Shown here one piece after another: positions 46,915 to 59,093 of a DNA stretch of 62,000 bases; within the stretch, counting starts at the first letter, position 1, and each line of letters opens with the position of its first letter. The stretch is taken from positions 7,286,613 to 7,348,612 of the forward strand of contig RPFO01000041.1 in NCBI GenBank assembly GCA_009746045.1. Direction: 5' to 3'. A program made the translations under genes and the position numbers. This stretch comes from Mesostigma viride (taxonomy: Eukaryota > Streptophyta > Mesostigmatophyceae > Mesostigmatales > Mesostigmataceae). The notes beneath the pieces are model-generated. The model searched no databases and was not told the origin of the DNA. It was given only the letters and a program-made list of their open reading frames with translations.

Positions 46915-48397
46915 GGCAACGTTCGTGCATCATTTCGACCAGTAAGGAGCGCGTTGGGTAGATAAATTATCCGTGAAGCTAGCCCGATCGCTAAATGGGT
47001 CAAAAGTCAATTTGTAAATTCGTGGGGTCGTTATTTGTGTGCTGAATGCCAGGTTAGTGAAATTCAGCTGGGGCGTAATTGGCATTGATAGTGCGCCTGC
47101 CAGCAGGCCGGTGCTTCGATATGCTGGGAAGAGACTAGCGGAACGGCGGGGGGGAATGTTGGGGCAGCCGTGACTAAAGGGGCACTGGCTATTTTCGAGC
47201 CTTTTGGCGTGGATCCGTAGGTAGAGGAAGGGGTGTTTTTAGCTAGGAAAAACTGGGATGCGGACAATAAACGCGCGCGCGCCCCAGCTATGGGAGCGCC
47301 ATTATGCGAACAGCGCTGGTGAGGCCGCTGCAGCCGCTTTCATACGTCAATGGACGACGCATGGAGCGTCTGTCCGGCCAGATTTGCGGGCTGCATCGCT
47401 TCCGGACAACTTGAAAACGCCGAGCTTGAACAGCTTTTCTAATGCAGCCACGTTCAGCGCCAGCGCATATGCGTGCCTAGTGATCCCGAGTGTGAGGGGT
47501 GTGAAAGGTAAGTGCGTCCTGGTGGTAGTAAGGTAATGGCATCGATTTGCTTGTGATATCGTCAGTTTTTAGCTGCCTATCGGCGCCTAGTGCCGATGTG
47601 ACGTAAGGCAGGTTACAGTACTTCGTGCAGTGCTCTGCGGCTGGCCCCCGCCTTATAGACGTGTTTGCTTTCCATGAGAAGCATGGCAGTTCCTGCCATG
47701 CTGGCCATGTCTCAGGCAACCCTTGCAAAGCCCGAAATCAAGCTAAGAGGTCTAGTAGGCTGTGCAAATGTTGTCCAGTTATGCTTGTATATCTTGCCAT
47801 GTGCTGTTCATCTGCTGCCGCGGCAGCAAACCCCTGTCATAATATACCGTAACAACCTAGATATTGGGGCTATGTGAGTGAAGCTACGCGCTTGGAAGGT
47901 CACACCTATCATTATAATGCATGATCCTTGTGCGTGTTTGTAATAGAGGCTTTGGATTCCTCATGGTTACGTGCAATACCCATGGCAGGCTATTGCTGCC
48001 TGCAGTGCTGCGCGACAGCCCCGGCCGTGCAAGTGTGTGTGAGGGGTCCCTTGGGGAGCATGCCATGTCATGCCATTCTTACCATGTCGTGGGGGAACCT
48101 CGTAAGGTCCAAAAGACACGTTACATGCAGATGGAACTGAGTACTGGCGCCTTTTGGTCGCTTGTATCTATGGTCATGTTGTGTTGATGGTGCCGTCGCA
48201 GCGACAACCTGTTTTATTAAATCATAATTAAATATGTATTAGGGCTATATGACTGATGTTAAGTGCTGGGAACCCCAAAACAATCATAATAATGCATGGC
48301 CTTCACTCATATTTGGAATAAAGTTTGTTGGCTCATTGTAATTACATGCAACACCCAATTTATAAAAAGGCCTCAATTGAGGCCTTTTTCTAGGTAG
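46915..48397. other. Host intergenic DNA with a diverged tandem duplication
   Basis: I see no supported gene. Segments near 47806-47985 and 48190-48355 are diverged copies of one another (shared order: GC-rich CAGC word, GGGCTAT.TGA, ATCATAATAATGCAT-like, CATGCAACACCCA-like), so a unit of about 370 bp was duplicated. The 18-bp palindrome AGGCCTCAATTGAGGCCT occurs at about 48369. Confidence 0.5.
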
Positions 48398-50111
48398 ATA
48401 GACAATAGTCTGGACTGGGGCCGTCGCCGGGTCTGGTTTTGCTGTCAGGTCCTCCTCGGTGATGATGATGACGAGTCGCTCGTCAAGCAGGTGGCAGGCG
48501 AGGTTGCCTCAGCTTCAGCCCACCCCTTTCCCTTGGGCAGGTCCCTTCCGTGCCTGAGCCTGCTGAACTTGGCGAACATTTGGGGTGATAAGTGGAGTAA
48601 CTTTCAGAGAGGGTGGTGGTCGTACGGTCCTTGCCCGCCAGCCTCGTACATTCCCGAACCGGGCGGGATCTACGATCATGTGCTGAAGGCTTGCGCCCAA
48701 GAGTTTTTCTCCAGGTTCGAACCGATGGTGATCGTGTTTGGTACCGGGCCGGAGATTAAGGGGTTTCAAGAGATAGTGGAAAGGATCGGGAATGGGAGTG
48801 AATTGTGGGAGCGGCTTGAACAGGGGGAAGGTGATGGGGGGACTAGGCTCGGAAGGGCGAAGAAGCGAAAAGCTTCCCACGAAGCCGGGGGTCCTTCGTC
48901 GGCCGTGGTGGAGAGGGATGACCAACAGTTGTTGGAGGGAGGGGATGGAGGGGATGGAGGTCCGGAAGGAGGGTCTACTCGCGGAGAGACCCCCGTCGAG
49001 GTGAGAACGCAGCAGGCCGAACAGATGACGGGGCCTGAAGGTGATGCGGATCCGCCTGCGGCGAAGAAGCCCGCTTCTCAAGTGACTCGACGGGCAGTCG
49101 TGTCACTTGCTGAGGATGATGGAGGTGGGCCTTCCAAGCCTGCCGCGCCGCAGCCCGTTTTTCAGGTTCCGAAGAAGCAGCTTCGGGTTCCCCCGCCGAC
49201 TCTGCCCACCCCGGCGCCTCTGCCCAGTTCTCAGGTACCGACGAAGCAGCTTCGGGTTCCCCCGCCGACTCAGCCCATTTCTCAGGTACCGAAGAAGCAG
49301 CTTCGGGTTCCCCCGCCGACTCAGCCCATTTCTCAGGTACCGAAGAAGCAGCTTCGTAAGCAACTTGTGGCAATGGCTGATTCGGACGATGATGCTGAGG
49401 AGGAGGAGGAGGAGGAGGAGGAGGAGGAGGAGGAGGAGGAGGAGGAGGAGGAGGAGGAGGAGGAGGAGGAGGAGGAGGAGGAGGATGAGGAGGGGGAGGA
49501 GGAGGAGGAGGAGGAGGAGGAGGAGGAGGAGGAGCAGCACGTTGCTACCAAGAAATCCGCCAAGGGTGGGAAGGCTGCGGAGCAAGTTGCTTCCAAGAAA
49601 TCGGCCAAGGTGGGGAAGGCTGCCAAGCCTGCCCTGCCTCAGAAACGGCGTCGAAAAGCAGTTGTGCTTTCAGATTCGGACGATGAGGAGGAGAAGGAGG
49701 AGGAGGATGGCGGCGGAGGGGAGGAGGACGGGGGAAAGGAGCGCGTTGCTTCCAAGAAGTTACCCAAGACCGCGAAGACTGCCAAGGTTGCCGAGCCCGC
49801 CAAACCCGCCCCGGCGCCTGCCCCCCACCCCCAGACGGGGTCTACCTGCGAGCAGAGGTCGAAGGAAAAGGCCAAAAAGGGTAAGAAAAAATCTGCGAGT
49901 GAATTCTGGTATGTCGAGTGTTTTGATTTTTTACGGTTGGCAGTCCGATTTCTACTAACTCGATTTTAGTCATGCGTTGATGGCATGATCGGTTTGCTCG
50001 CAGGTAAGGAGGATGTGGAGCAGTTACTTCGCTCGGCAAATGTGGCGGTGGGCTTCGGACCAGCGGCTGTACATGCTGACACTTCCGGACGGGAGGAGCC
50101 TAAGGGGGCAG
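48398..50111 (+). pseudogene. Host acidic nuclear-type protein gene, 3' part, truncated by element 4
   Basis: A frame open from about 48398 (upstream exon unknown; acceptor-like TTTGCTGTCAG at about 48438-48448). The first 140 residues look globular (SLLNLANIWGDKWSNFQRGWW, YDHVLKACAQEFFSRFEPMVIVFG). Low-complexity sequence follows: a 16-residue repeat VPKKQLRVPPPTQPIS, a poly-Glu tract from a GGA microsatellite, and Lys/Ala-rich 'KKSAKGGKAAEQVAS' repeats. A likely intron is 49881-50002 (GTAAGA, TACTAAC at 49953-49959, CTCGCAG); the joined frame stays open to element 4, whose LTR supplies a TAA. The layout suggests a nuclear or chromatin-associated protein. Family not recognised. Confidence 0.5.
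49398..49545 (+). repeat. GAG/GGA triplet microsatellite encoding poly-Glu
   Basis: Nearly uninterrupted GGA triplets with a few changes. The other strand gives poly-Leu or poly-Ser frames that are artefacts. Confidence 0.9.
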
Positions 50112-50728
50112 AGTTGTAAGAGTGAGGATGCCATGAATTCCGCCATGGTTCTTGCAGGAAGTTGCCTTTATTAATAACAAGGAAACACAGACGTAAGTCA
50201 CGTCACTTCCAAGACTGCACGCAGCACAGGCGACAGGGTCGCAGTGCCCAGAGAACGTGCACGCAAGAACTGGCGTCCCGGTGCGACCAAGTCACACATA
50301 TAGGTTGTTAGGGACGCGTCCAAGTATTCAGCTGTACTGTCACAGCTGAACTGTCAATCAATTGATTACACAGACTCTGGCACGCCTTTGGCGCGCAGAT
50401 CTATCAATTGTCCATACGGCTAGTCCTGTGGACCTATCCGTACACTACTCAGCATCAATTGTCTCATAGGTCCTGGCGCGCTACAGCACGCCTACCTATC
50501 AATTGACCATCAAGTCCTGTACAAGTCCTGTCAACGTCCTGCGGACTATCAAAGTGACACTTGTACATCCTGTGTCCGTACGCGCCCACAGTGGCGCGCC
50601 GGGTACTGTCGGCACAGCCTAGGAAACGTCATAACTTTTACGTTCCTTAACCAAATGAGGCGTTCAAGGTGCCGTTGGAAAGAGCGTAACAATCTCTATC
50701 CATCTAACGTAAATCCTTTACGTTAACT
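50112..50728 (-). repeat. Element 4 3' LTR (617 bp)
   Basis: On the minus strand AGTTAACG...; the outer end AACT abuts the host exon (left flank GGCAG, 50107-50111). It has several differences from the LTRs of elements 1-3 (for example TACTCAGC for TAGTCAGC), so it is an older insertion. Confidence 0.85.
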
Positions 50729-51662
50729 CCAATCCCTTCTTTTCTTTAGGGATCACATCCCCTGCCAGGGACCCTTGAAGTAGCTTGAAATGTCCTTCAC
50801 TCCAGCTTGAAGCTTGAACAGATGTCTTTAATGGCCATTGCCATTCCCCCAGCCTTTTCTTTTAAGGAACTGGAAAAGAAACAGATCTGCCACAGGGAAA
50901 ACCATTCCATGAGAAATGGATAAAAACCTATGGAAGTGGCATTACAGAGTACCACCAGATATTAGAAGCACACAAAATTAAATACATACAGGTTAATTCT
51001 ATGAGGTCTTCTCCAGGAATTAATCCCATCACCTCGGTAGAGCCTCCAGTACAATGACCTTCTGGCGGTGAGTTACATTAATCCCAGATACTAATCCCAT
51101 AAAACCCAGTACATATTCAATATAAGTACAATAAATCCATGACAATTAAAATACCACTTGACAAAGTAAGGCGTATTACAATAGTTTGCCTGTCATTCTC
51201 TCAACAGGGGTCTATTGGCGCCCGTCTTACGGCGCCCGTCTACTTGCCAGATGGTAAACTGCCACAGCAAACAAATGACAAAATGAAACACATAGGCAAC
51301 AATTAAATCCTGCCCTGGGGAACTAGGGAAGTCTGAACAGGCAAACACCTGAACAGGCCAGCTTGTAGAAACATAATACCAGGGAATCGAACCCCGCCCT
51401 ATAAACCCCAGAATAAAGGTTCCCAGACCATTGTGAGAAGTATGTACAATTATACATTTCTTTTTAAAATAGAATACATGGTCTGTAATGGACCTGTCAA
51501 CCTTGTGTAGTCAACAGCATGAACCCCAGCCAAAGCCTGGCTGTATCCTGATTAAAATCAGAGTGAATGTACCATGGTCCATGAGCCTTAGTACAGACTA
51601 AAATACAGGTATTATGCCAGTCACAATGCTGACACTACCACACAATCTGCTTCTCCAATGCC

Positions 51663-51862
51663 CTATAACCATGCACCAGCTTGGACAGCTTGCTGAGATG
51701 GGTCCATCAGAGACTGAAGAACCTTGTATTGCACTGCTGCCTTCTGCACTAGCTTGGTCAAAGCATCAGCAGGATTGTCAACTCCAGGGATATGCTCAAT
51801 ATTGGCCAAGGAGGACAACTCCTTTAGAAGGAGATAATCCAAGTCCCTACTTCTGGCCATCT
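51663..51862 (-). pseudogene. Element 4 RNase H C-terminus
   Basis: Encodes MARSRDLDYLLLKELSSLAN, GVDNPADALTKLVQKAA, ending QSLMDPSQQAV. The normal TAA has become CAA, adding a few codons. It is separated from the rest of pol by element 3. Confidence 0.8.
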
Positions 51863-52478
51863 AGTTGAATGAGAGTTTACCACCGAGGGAATCCATGGCT
51901 CTTGCAGGAAAGTTGCCTTTATTATAATGAGCAAACACAGACGTAAGTCACGTCAAGTCCGAGACTGCACGTAGCACAGACGACAGGGTCGTTATGCCAA
52001 GAGAGCGTGCACGCAAGAGCTAGCGTCCCGGTGCGACCAAGTCACACATATAGCTTGCTAGGGACGCGTCCAAGTATTCAGCTGCACTGTCACAGCTGAA
52101 CTGTCAATCAATTGATTACACAGACTCTGGCACGCCTTTGGCGCGCAGATCTATCAATTGTCCATACGGCTAGTCCTGTGGACCTATCCGTACACTAGTC
52201 AGCATCAATTGTCTCATAGGTCCTGGCGCGCTACAGTGCGCCTACCTATCAATTGACCATCAAGTCCTGTACAAGTCCTGTCAACGTCCTGCGGACTATC
52301 AAAGTGACACTTGTACATCCTGTGTCCGTACGCGCCCACAGTGGCGCGCCGGGTACTGTCGGCACAGCCTAGGAAACGTCATAACTTTTACGTTCCTTAA
52401 CCAAATGAGGCGTTCAAGGTGCCGTTGGAAAGAGCGTAACAATCTCTATCCATCTAACGTAAATCCTTTACGTTAACT
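51863..52478 (-). repeat. Element 3 3' LTR (616 bp)
   Basis: Same subtype as the element 2 LTRs, 2 bp shorter in the TATA-like region (TTATAATAAAGG). Confidence 0.9.
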
Positions 52479-53428
52479 CCAATCCCTTCTTTTCTTTAGG
52501 GATACATCCCCTGCCAGGGACCCTTGAAGTAGCTTGAAATGTCCTTCACTCCAGCTTGAAGCTTGAACAGATGTCTTTAATGGCCAATGCCATTCCCCCA
52601 GCCCTTTCTTTTAAGGAACTGGAAAAGAAACAGATCTGCCACAGGGAAAACCATTTCATGAGAAATGGATAAAAACCTATGGAAGTGGCATTACAGAGTA
52701 CCACCAGATATTAGAAACACACAAAATTAAATACATACAGGTTAATTCTATGAGGTCTTCTCCAGGAATTAATCCCATCACCTCGGTAGAGCCTCCAGTA
52801 CAATGACCTTCTGGCGGTGAGTTACATTAATCCCAGATACTAATCCCATAAAACCCAGTACATATCTAATATAAGCACAATAAATCCATGACAATTGAAA
52901 TACCACTTGACAAAGTAAGACGTATTACAATAGTTTCCCCGTCATACTCTCAACAGGTTAGTATTGGCGCCCGTCTTATGGCGCCCGTCTACTTGTCAGA
53001 TGATAAATTGCCACAGCAAACAAATGACAAAATGAAACACATAGGCAACAATTAAATCCTGCCCTGGGGAACTAGGGAAGTCTGAACAGGTAAAACACCT
53101 GAGCAGGCCAGCTTGTAGAAACATAATACCAGGGAATCGAACCCCGCCCTATAAACCCCAGAATAAAGGTTCCCAGACCATTGTGAGAGGTATGTACAAA
53201 TATACATTTCTTTTTAAATAGAATACATGGTCTGTAATGGACCTGTCAACCTTGTGTAGTCAACAGCATGAACCCCAGCCAAAACCTGGCTGTATCCTGA
53301 TTAAAATCAGAGTGAGTGTACCATGGTCCATGAGCCTTAGTACAGACTAAAATACAGGTATTATGCCAGTCACAATGCTGACACTACCACACAATCTGCT
53401 CTCCAATGCCCTATAACCAGGCACCAGC
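52479..53428 (-). other. Element 3 3' UTR
   Basis: Polypurine tract next to the LTR (about 52479-52497), primer complement (52921-52931), GGCGCC pair (about 52966-52986) and T-arm-like hairpin (53130-53146). No gene. Confidence 0.7.
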
Positions 53429-56400
53429 TTAGACAGCTTGCTGAGATGGGTCCATCAGAGACTGAAGAACCTTGTATTGCACTGCTGCCTTCTGCACTAG
53501 CTTGGTCAAAGCATCAGCAGGATTGTCAACCCCAGGGATATGCTCAATATTGGCCAAGGAGGACAATTCCTTAAGAAGGAGATAATCCAAGTCCCTACTT
53601 CTGGCCATCTGCCTGTGCACAAACTGCACCATCCCCATGGAGTCTGTTTTTAGAAGAGTGGTAACCTGAAGTGGCCAAGGAGTGTTAGAAGTCATCTGAT
53701 GAAGCAACTCCTTCAGATAAAGGCTTGTGTGAATGCCTTCACAAATAGCCCTGCATTCTGCCACATCACTACTGACAGCCACCCGTTTGTGCAGGCGACT
53801 GAACCAGCTCACCAAACTCCCCAGGCCTTCCTGTCTGAGCACAAAGAGCCCTGCAGCCCTGCCCCTGACCTTGGAGACCTGCCTGCTGTCCATTGAGCTA
53901 TCCACATACAGCTCCATGCAAATGGGTTGTGATAAATCCACTGCAGACAACAGAATGCCAGACGAAGCCCTGACCTGATCAGCCACCTTGGCAGACCCTA
54001 GCTCTGTCAGCATGTCATCAGGCAACCTGGCTATGACCATAAGGTCTGGCCTGGAAATGCCTGCCACCCAAGCAACCATGCCCCTCACCATGGGACACAG
54101 TGCCTGTGTGATGACTGGAGGAAGCTTGCTAATGAGGGTCTCTTGATAATCGTTGCCCCCCACCAGCAGCATACGCCACTCCCCCCCTTCTTCACCAGTG
54201 TGGCCTCCATGCCCACAAACAGGAGAGGCTCATTCTCCACCTGCCATTGCTCCCTACCCAGAGGAAACTTGGACTTAATGATGGAGATCAGCTCCTTAAG
54301 CCACGACGTGGGAGCTATCAGATGTAGGTCATCCCCGTGCAGCGAAGCATACACTGGTAGGCCTTCCCATTGCCCCAGAAACAGACAGGGGTCTACAGGA
54401 GAAACCTTCAAGTTGCAATGCTCCTTCAGGAAACGGTTGAGAGTCTCCCTCCAGATTATTGGACTTGACCTCAGGCCCTCCAGGCCCTTGAGGATTTTAA
54501 GGAACTCAGTGTGAATGTCCCTTTTCCATACAGCAGGCACCCTGACATAGAAAGGCGTCTTGCCCTCCCACTTTTCCTGTGCCACATCTGCATCCCCCTC
54601 CAGAAATGCCCTCTTGAAGTCTACCACCACTGAGCCATAGTCCAAGCCCTTGTTGAGAAGGCCTAGAAATACACACAGCAGCAGCCTCCAAGTGTCATGC
54701 AGCATGCCAGGGGTATACAACTCCTCAGCGGTGCACTCACCAGTACCCTTGAACTCATTCAGTACTGGCCTGACGTGTGGTACCTTGACCCCGTCCACCT
54801 CCTTCATCTTGATGACAAACTTGAGCTTGAGTAGACGTCGTGCAGGAGGCAGGTCATTGACAGGTTCCACGCATTTCTTGGAGATCCAGTCCTCCCCAGA
54901 TTTAATCAGACCCAGTGTGACCTGGGGACACATAATGGGAGAGGACATGAGCTTCACCAGGCCTTGGTAGTTTATAGGGCTGTGTCCAGCAAGTGAGTGA
55001 GGACCAATGCCCAAACTGCTTGGATGACTAGCAGCTGGCAATATGAGGTCATCAACCAAGGGCTCCTGCCCCTGGCACACTTGCACACGCTTAACCGTCC
55101 TGGTTACTGCACGTGATAGGTGAGTGGTCCTGAAATTAATCAGTGGGACCTGACCAGCCCCTTCCTTAGTCAGGAGAGAGGACGTGATCACTACCCCATC
55201 CTGGCATAGGAAATTCTGCCCCAGAAGAGCAGGTCCCTGATAGCCCTCCAAGACACAAAAAGCAGTGTCCTGTCCAAGGATAGGAATGGATACCTCACCC
55301 AGTACCTTCACGTGTACCCCGCCACTGAAGTCAGACACAAACTGATAGCTGGGTTCAGTCATGCTGTACCCTGCTGCAGCTCTGGTCCCAATGATGGAAA
55401 CCTGAGAATTAGTGTCTACCTCTAAGGCAGTGTCCAGCCCCAGATTGCCATGCCACCTGAGCTTGGCTACCTTGGGCTGCTTCTTGGCCCTTTGCAGAGC
55501 CCCAATTAATCCAGCCAAACTTGTCCCCCTGGGCTTGGTTAGAGCCTTGGGCTTGACAGTTGACTCCCCAGCTGTTGACCTTGCAGCCTGTTCAACAGGT
55601 ACCTCTGCAACCTGGCCAGGGCTGACAGATTCCCCTGCAACAGATGTGGTCGTTGCATCAGTGATGTCACTTGGGACCTGAAAATCCTGCAGGTCCTGTG
55701 AGCCTTGTGCCTGACTGCCCTCATTCATCAGGTTAGGCTTGACATATGACCAACTCAGCCGGTGCACATGCTTTGGTTCGTCCTCCATGCTGACCAAGCA
55801 TGCGTGGCTAGCTTCATCAACCTGGGTAACCACCCCAGGACTCCAGCTACCACGTTTGCCATAAAGGCTAGGTTCCTTCCAAGCTAGGACCTTCTGACCC
55901 ACTTGTGGCTCCAGCATCTTCCAACCCCGGTCCTTCTCCCTCAGCTTGGCAAAGGTGACATGTGCAGCATGTTTCCAGCCCTCCAGCACATGTGGTGGGC
56001 ACAGGCCATGATATAGACCCATTGGGCTGACAGCAACTCCATCATAGTAGAAGTTAACCCTGCTGTTCAGCTGCTGCTCCACGTTCCTCAGCCATGCACT
56101 CCTGACAAGTGCAGGTGCAGATAAGGGTACCCAGTCTTCAGAGATAATCAATTTCTTGACCTCCTGGATTGCCCTCTCTATAGCACCCTGCTGCCCATGA
56201 GCCTCCCTAGGTGTAACCAGCAACTCAGGAAGGGTGGGATCACCCTTGAGATGCTGAAACTGCATGTCCACCTGGATCCTTGTGGTAGGAAACTTGGCTC
56301 TTACATTCTGCAGGGCAGCCAGCAAGTACCTGTTCTTCATAGAAGGTAAATGCTCCAGCACCTTGTATTTTGTGTACCTGTCCACGCACACCAACAGTTG

Positions 56401-56913
56401 CATGCCCCTGATGTGTTGGATATCACACTGCAGATCACCAATGCTCTGAGGTATAGCTTTGGCATGTGATTTCCTGGGCTTGTTGGAGGACAACTGGCAC
56501 TTACACCGTGAGGCAGCTTGCTGACACGCCTTAAGAAGGGGTGCCCTGCCCATACGGAAGGCAAAGTTGTTTGACAGAGAAGTGGCATGCCCAAACATGT
56601 TGTGGATTCGGGCACCCAACTCCTGGTACACAGAGGAAGCAGTCCCTGGCACAGTCAGGACTGTGCTGTCAGGTTGTCCAGCATCACCATGCTGTCTTCC
56701 ATCCTGTTCTGACTCAGAGTCTGAGTCACCCTGCTCATGCCCAACACCTGGACCGCCAGCAGGGACCACATGCATACCACCAGAGGCCTTCACACCCCTC
56801 TGTGGTTGTACATTGGTTTCTCTCAAAATGAGAGGTCCACCCTCGTGCCCAGCACAAGGATGCATGGGGTCAGACATTCTTACAGCTGCACCAGCTGTCA
56901 AGGACGTCTTCAT
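53429..56913 (-). pseudogene. Element 3 pol, same frameshift as element 2
   Basis: Integrase, DTN protease and RT with HGDDL lie in the frame 54085-56913. After LVKKGG the short G run (about 54180-54187 on the plus strand, read as C) moves RNase H to the frame 53429-54172. The protein is the same by eye as element 2's. The shared lesion means both copies descend from one defective parent. Confidence 0.85.
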
Positions 56914-57054
56914 AGGAACCTGTACCTCTCCAGGTGACCTGGGGCCACCATGAACCTGGAGATCACCCTCTTGTTGCCCAGATATAAAATCTGCATTGGA
57001 GCACCTGGCCTCCCCCTTGGGTGAATTAAGGTGTGTAGGGGTTGCCTCAGACAG

Positions 57055-58158
57055 TCACTGCTCCTTGTTGTCTTCTTGCTGACTGCCCTTTGAAGGCTGG
57101 CCTGCCTGGGACTTGTTGTTGTTCTTGTTGTTGTTTTTCTTGTTGCTGCCCTGGCCCTGGGTCTTCTTGAAGCTGGGACACTCCTTCTTGATGTGCCCCC
57201 ACCCCTTGCACAGGTAGCACTGGATCTTTGACTTGCCCTGGCCTCCTCCCCCGTTGTCAGGCGCGTTACCCTGCCTGGGCTTACCACCCACCCTCCTGAA
57301 CACCGACTTGGCATGTGATTGCCCGTCAGGGTCGGGTGAATGGTTGGCCTTCCGCTTGTTGTGGTTGCCCCCACGTCCTCCTTGGCTTCTGTCAGCCTCA
57401 GACGTCTTGGAGCCCCCCTGGGCACGCCCACCTGCGTGGGTAGCCTTCACAGCTGGCATTCCACCCTCAAACAGCTCCTCTGCCTCGAGTGCTTGTTTGA
57501 TTATGACCTTGTAGGCCTTGAGGGTAGAGTGTGGGGCACACATGACCTTTAAAGAGCCACGTGTTGCCTTGTCCAGCCCAGAAACCTTGAGCCAGTTTGT
57601 CAGGGCTATGCTGTCAGCGACATTGAAGCCGTGAGCCCTGCCCTCCTCAACCATTTTACAATAATTGAGGAAGTTCTGGATAAGGTCTCCCTTAACCTCC
57701 CACCCTTGGTATTTATCCTGCCAATGGATCCCCACTTTCTTCCGTTGATCCTCTAGCAGCTCCCTCAGCTCTGCCACGTAGACTGCCCAGGCCTTGTTGG
57801 CCTTCTTGCACTCTCTAGTGAGGTCTTTAATCTGATCTGTGCACTTGCCAAAAGTCTGGCTGCCTATCCAGATCTGATAATAGTTTGTACCCCGTACAAG
57901 CTTGGAAACCCCTCTAGTCCTTCCACAAACTCCTCTGCCTGCTTTGGCTTTGAGTCTGAAGTGACAGGTTGCAGCTGATTAACAATAAGGAGACCCTGTG
58001 TGGTGAGATCATATCCAGAACAGCATGTGTATTATTATTAAAGGCACATTGGTAATCTCGCCGGTAACCCCCACGTCATCTACGTGAGCGGTCCCGCTAC
58101 CAGCACCCCCATTATTATTCCCACTGGCTAGGCCCTTGCTACGGCGTCCCTCAGCCAT
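57055..58158 (-). pseudogene. Element 3 gag, broken in the N-terminal part
   Basis: The ATG at 58158 begins the same MAEGRRSKGLASGNN start. Small indels relative to element 2 occur around 58020-58050 (TTATTATTATTAAAGG) and at about 57890 (GTACCCCGTAC, one base short), so only the last 240 residues with the knuckle are in a clean frame. Stop UGA at 57055-57057 in frame with pol, as in elements 1 and 2. Confidence 0.8.
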
Positions 58159-58280
58159 GGTAAACTACACTAGCTGTGTATGGCCCTGAGCTAAGCAGCT
58201 GGAAAACAAAAGACAGGTAGATATGTACAATCTGTCAAAAAGCCGCCTGCCCCGGTGCCGACCGCGCCACCATGCCGAAT

Positions 58281-59066
58281 TCAGTCGAGACCACGAAAAT
58301 CGCAGTAGTCGTAGTCGTAAATTGGATCGTTGGCGACAGGCGCAGGCGCCTCCTGGCCTTGCCCAACCTCAATCGTCACCGGAGTTTCGATGACGATGGG
58401 GTCCAACCGACGTCCCGTCACCGGATCAATGCGGCGACGACGGCGGCGGGTGACGATGCGGAGCGGGTTGGTAAGAATCGTTAGAAAATCCCACCCGTCC
58501 GGCGCCCACTCTCGCAATGCAGACAAGAACGCGACAAGATTGAGCAGCAATTGCCGCTCACGCGTCCGGAAGCCTCGCGACAGCAACTGCAGAATCGCAA
58601 GGTCTTGAAACAGGTTGGTCGTAATCGTCGGAATGACGCCCGAACGAACCGACAGCCAGTTAGCGAGATTGCGCTGGTAACCTGTAAGCGATGAAACCGC
58701 GTTGTCGATCTCCTCAGAGACCTCGGCAACCGCGCTGGGCGCTTGCAACCCCGCCCGGGTATGGACCTCGAAGTCCGCGAGCAAAGCTCGAATGGAATCA
58801 AGGTAATCGCGAAACCCCGAAACAATCGAAGGTTGCGGAGGCGGGGGCGGCAGTCGTAGGTTTTGCAGCAGTGCCTGCTGCTGAGCGCGTAGCTCCGCAC
58901 TGGACGCTACCGCCTGGTCAACAACACGCTGCCACGCCGGATTAAGAACCGGACGATCTTCACGAACAGGAGTCGTCGAAGGACCAGCCGGAGATTCGGC
59001 GATGTCCGCTGGACTGCCCAAAATTTCAGAATCCCTCGGAATGCGGAACTCCATCGAGTCCGGCAT
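58281..59066 (-). CDS. Element 3 ORF0 (261 aa)
   Basis: Intact and the same by eye as element 2's ORF0 (MPDSMEFRIP start, CDFRGLD end). It begins 27 bp inside the 5' LTR boundary. Gag of the same element is broken while ORF0 is intact. Confidence 0.75.
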   Translation of the reverse strand: MPDSMEFRIPRDSEILGSPADIAESPAGPSTTPVREDRPVLNPAWQRVVDQAVASSAELRAQQQALLQNLRLPPPPPQPSIVSGFRDYLDSIRALLADFEVHTRAGLQAPSAVAEVSEEIDNAVSSLTGYQRNLANWLSVRSGVIPTITTNLFQDLAILQLLSRGFRTRERQLLLNLVAFLSALREWAPDGWDFLTILTNPLRIVTRRRRRRIDPVTGRRLDPIVIETPVTIEVGQGQEAPAPVANDPIYDYDYCDFRGLD

Positions 59067-59093
59067 TTTTCTTGGTACGAAGATTGTAATACG

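Noticed and set aside
47258-48187. Short ORFs in the host intergenic region
   Set aside because: No domain, no conservation between the duplicated halves, and ordinary chance length.
48515-49081. 188-aa minus-strand ORF
   Set aside because: Antisense to the better-composed host gene frame; no recognisable motif.
49103-49626. Poly-Leu and poly-Ser minus-strand ORFs
   Set aside because: These are reverse readings of the GGA microsatellite within the acidic-protein gene.
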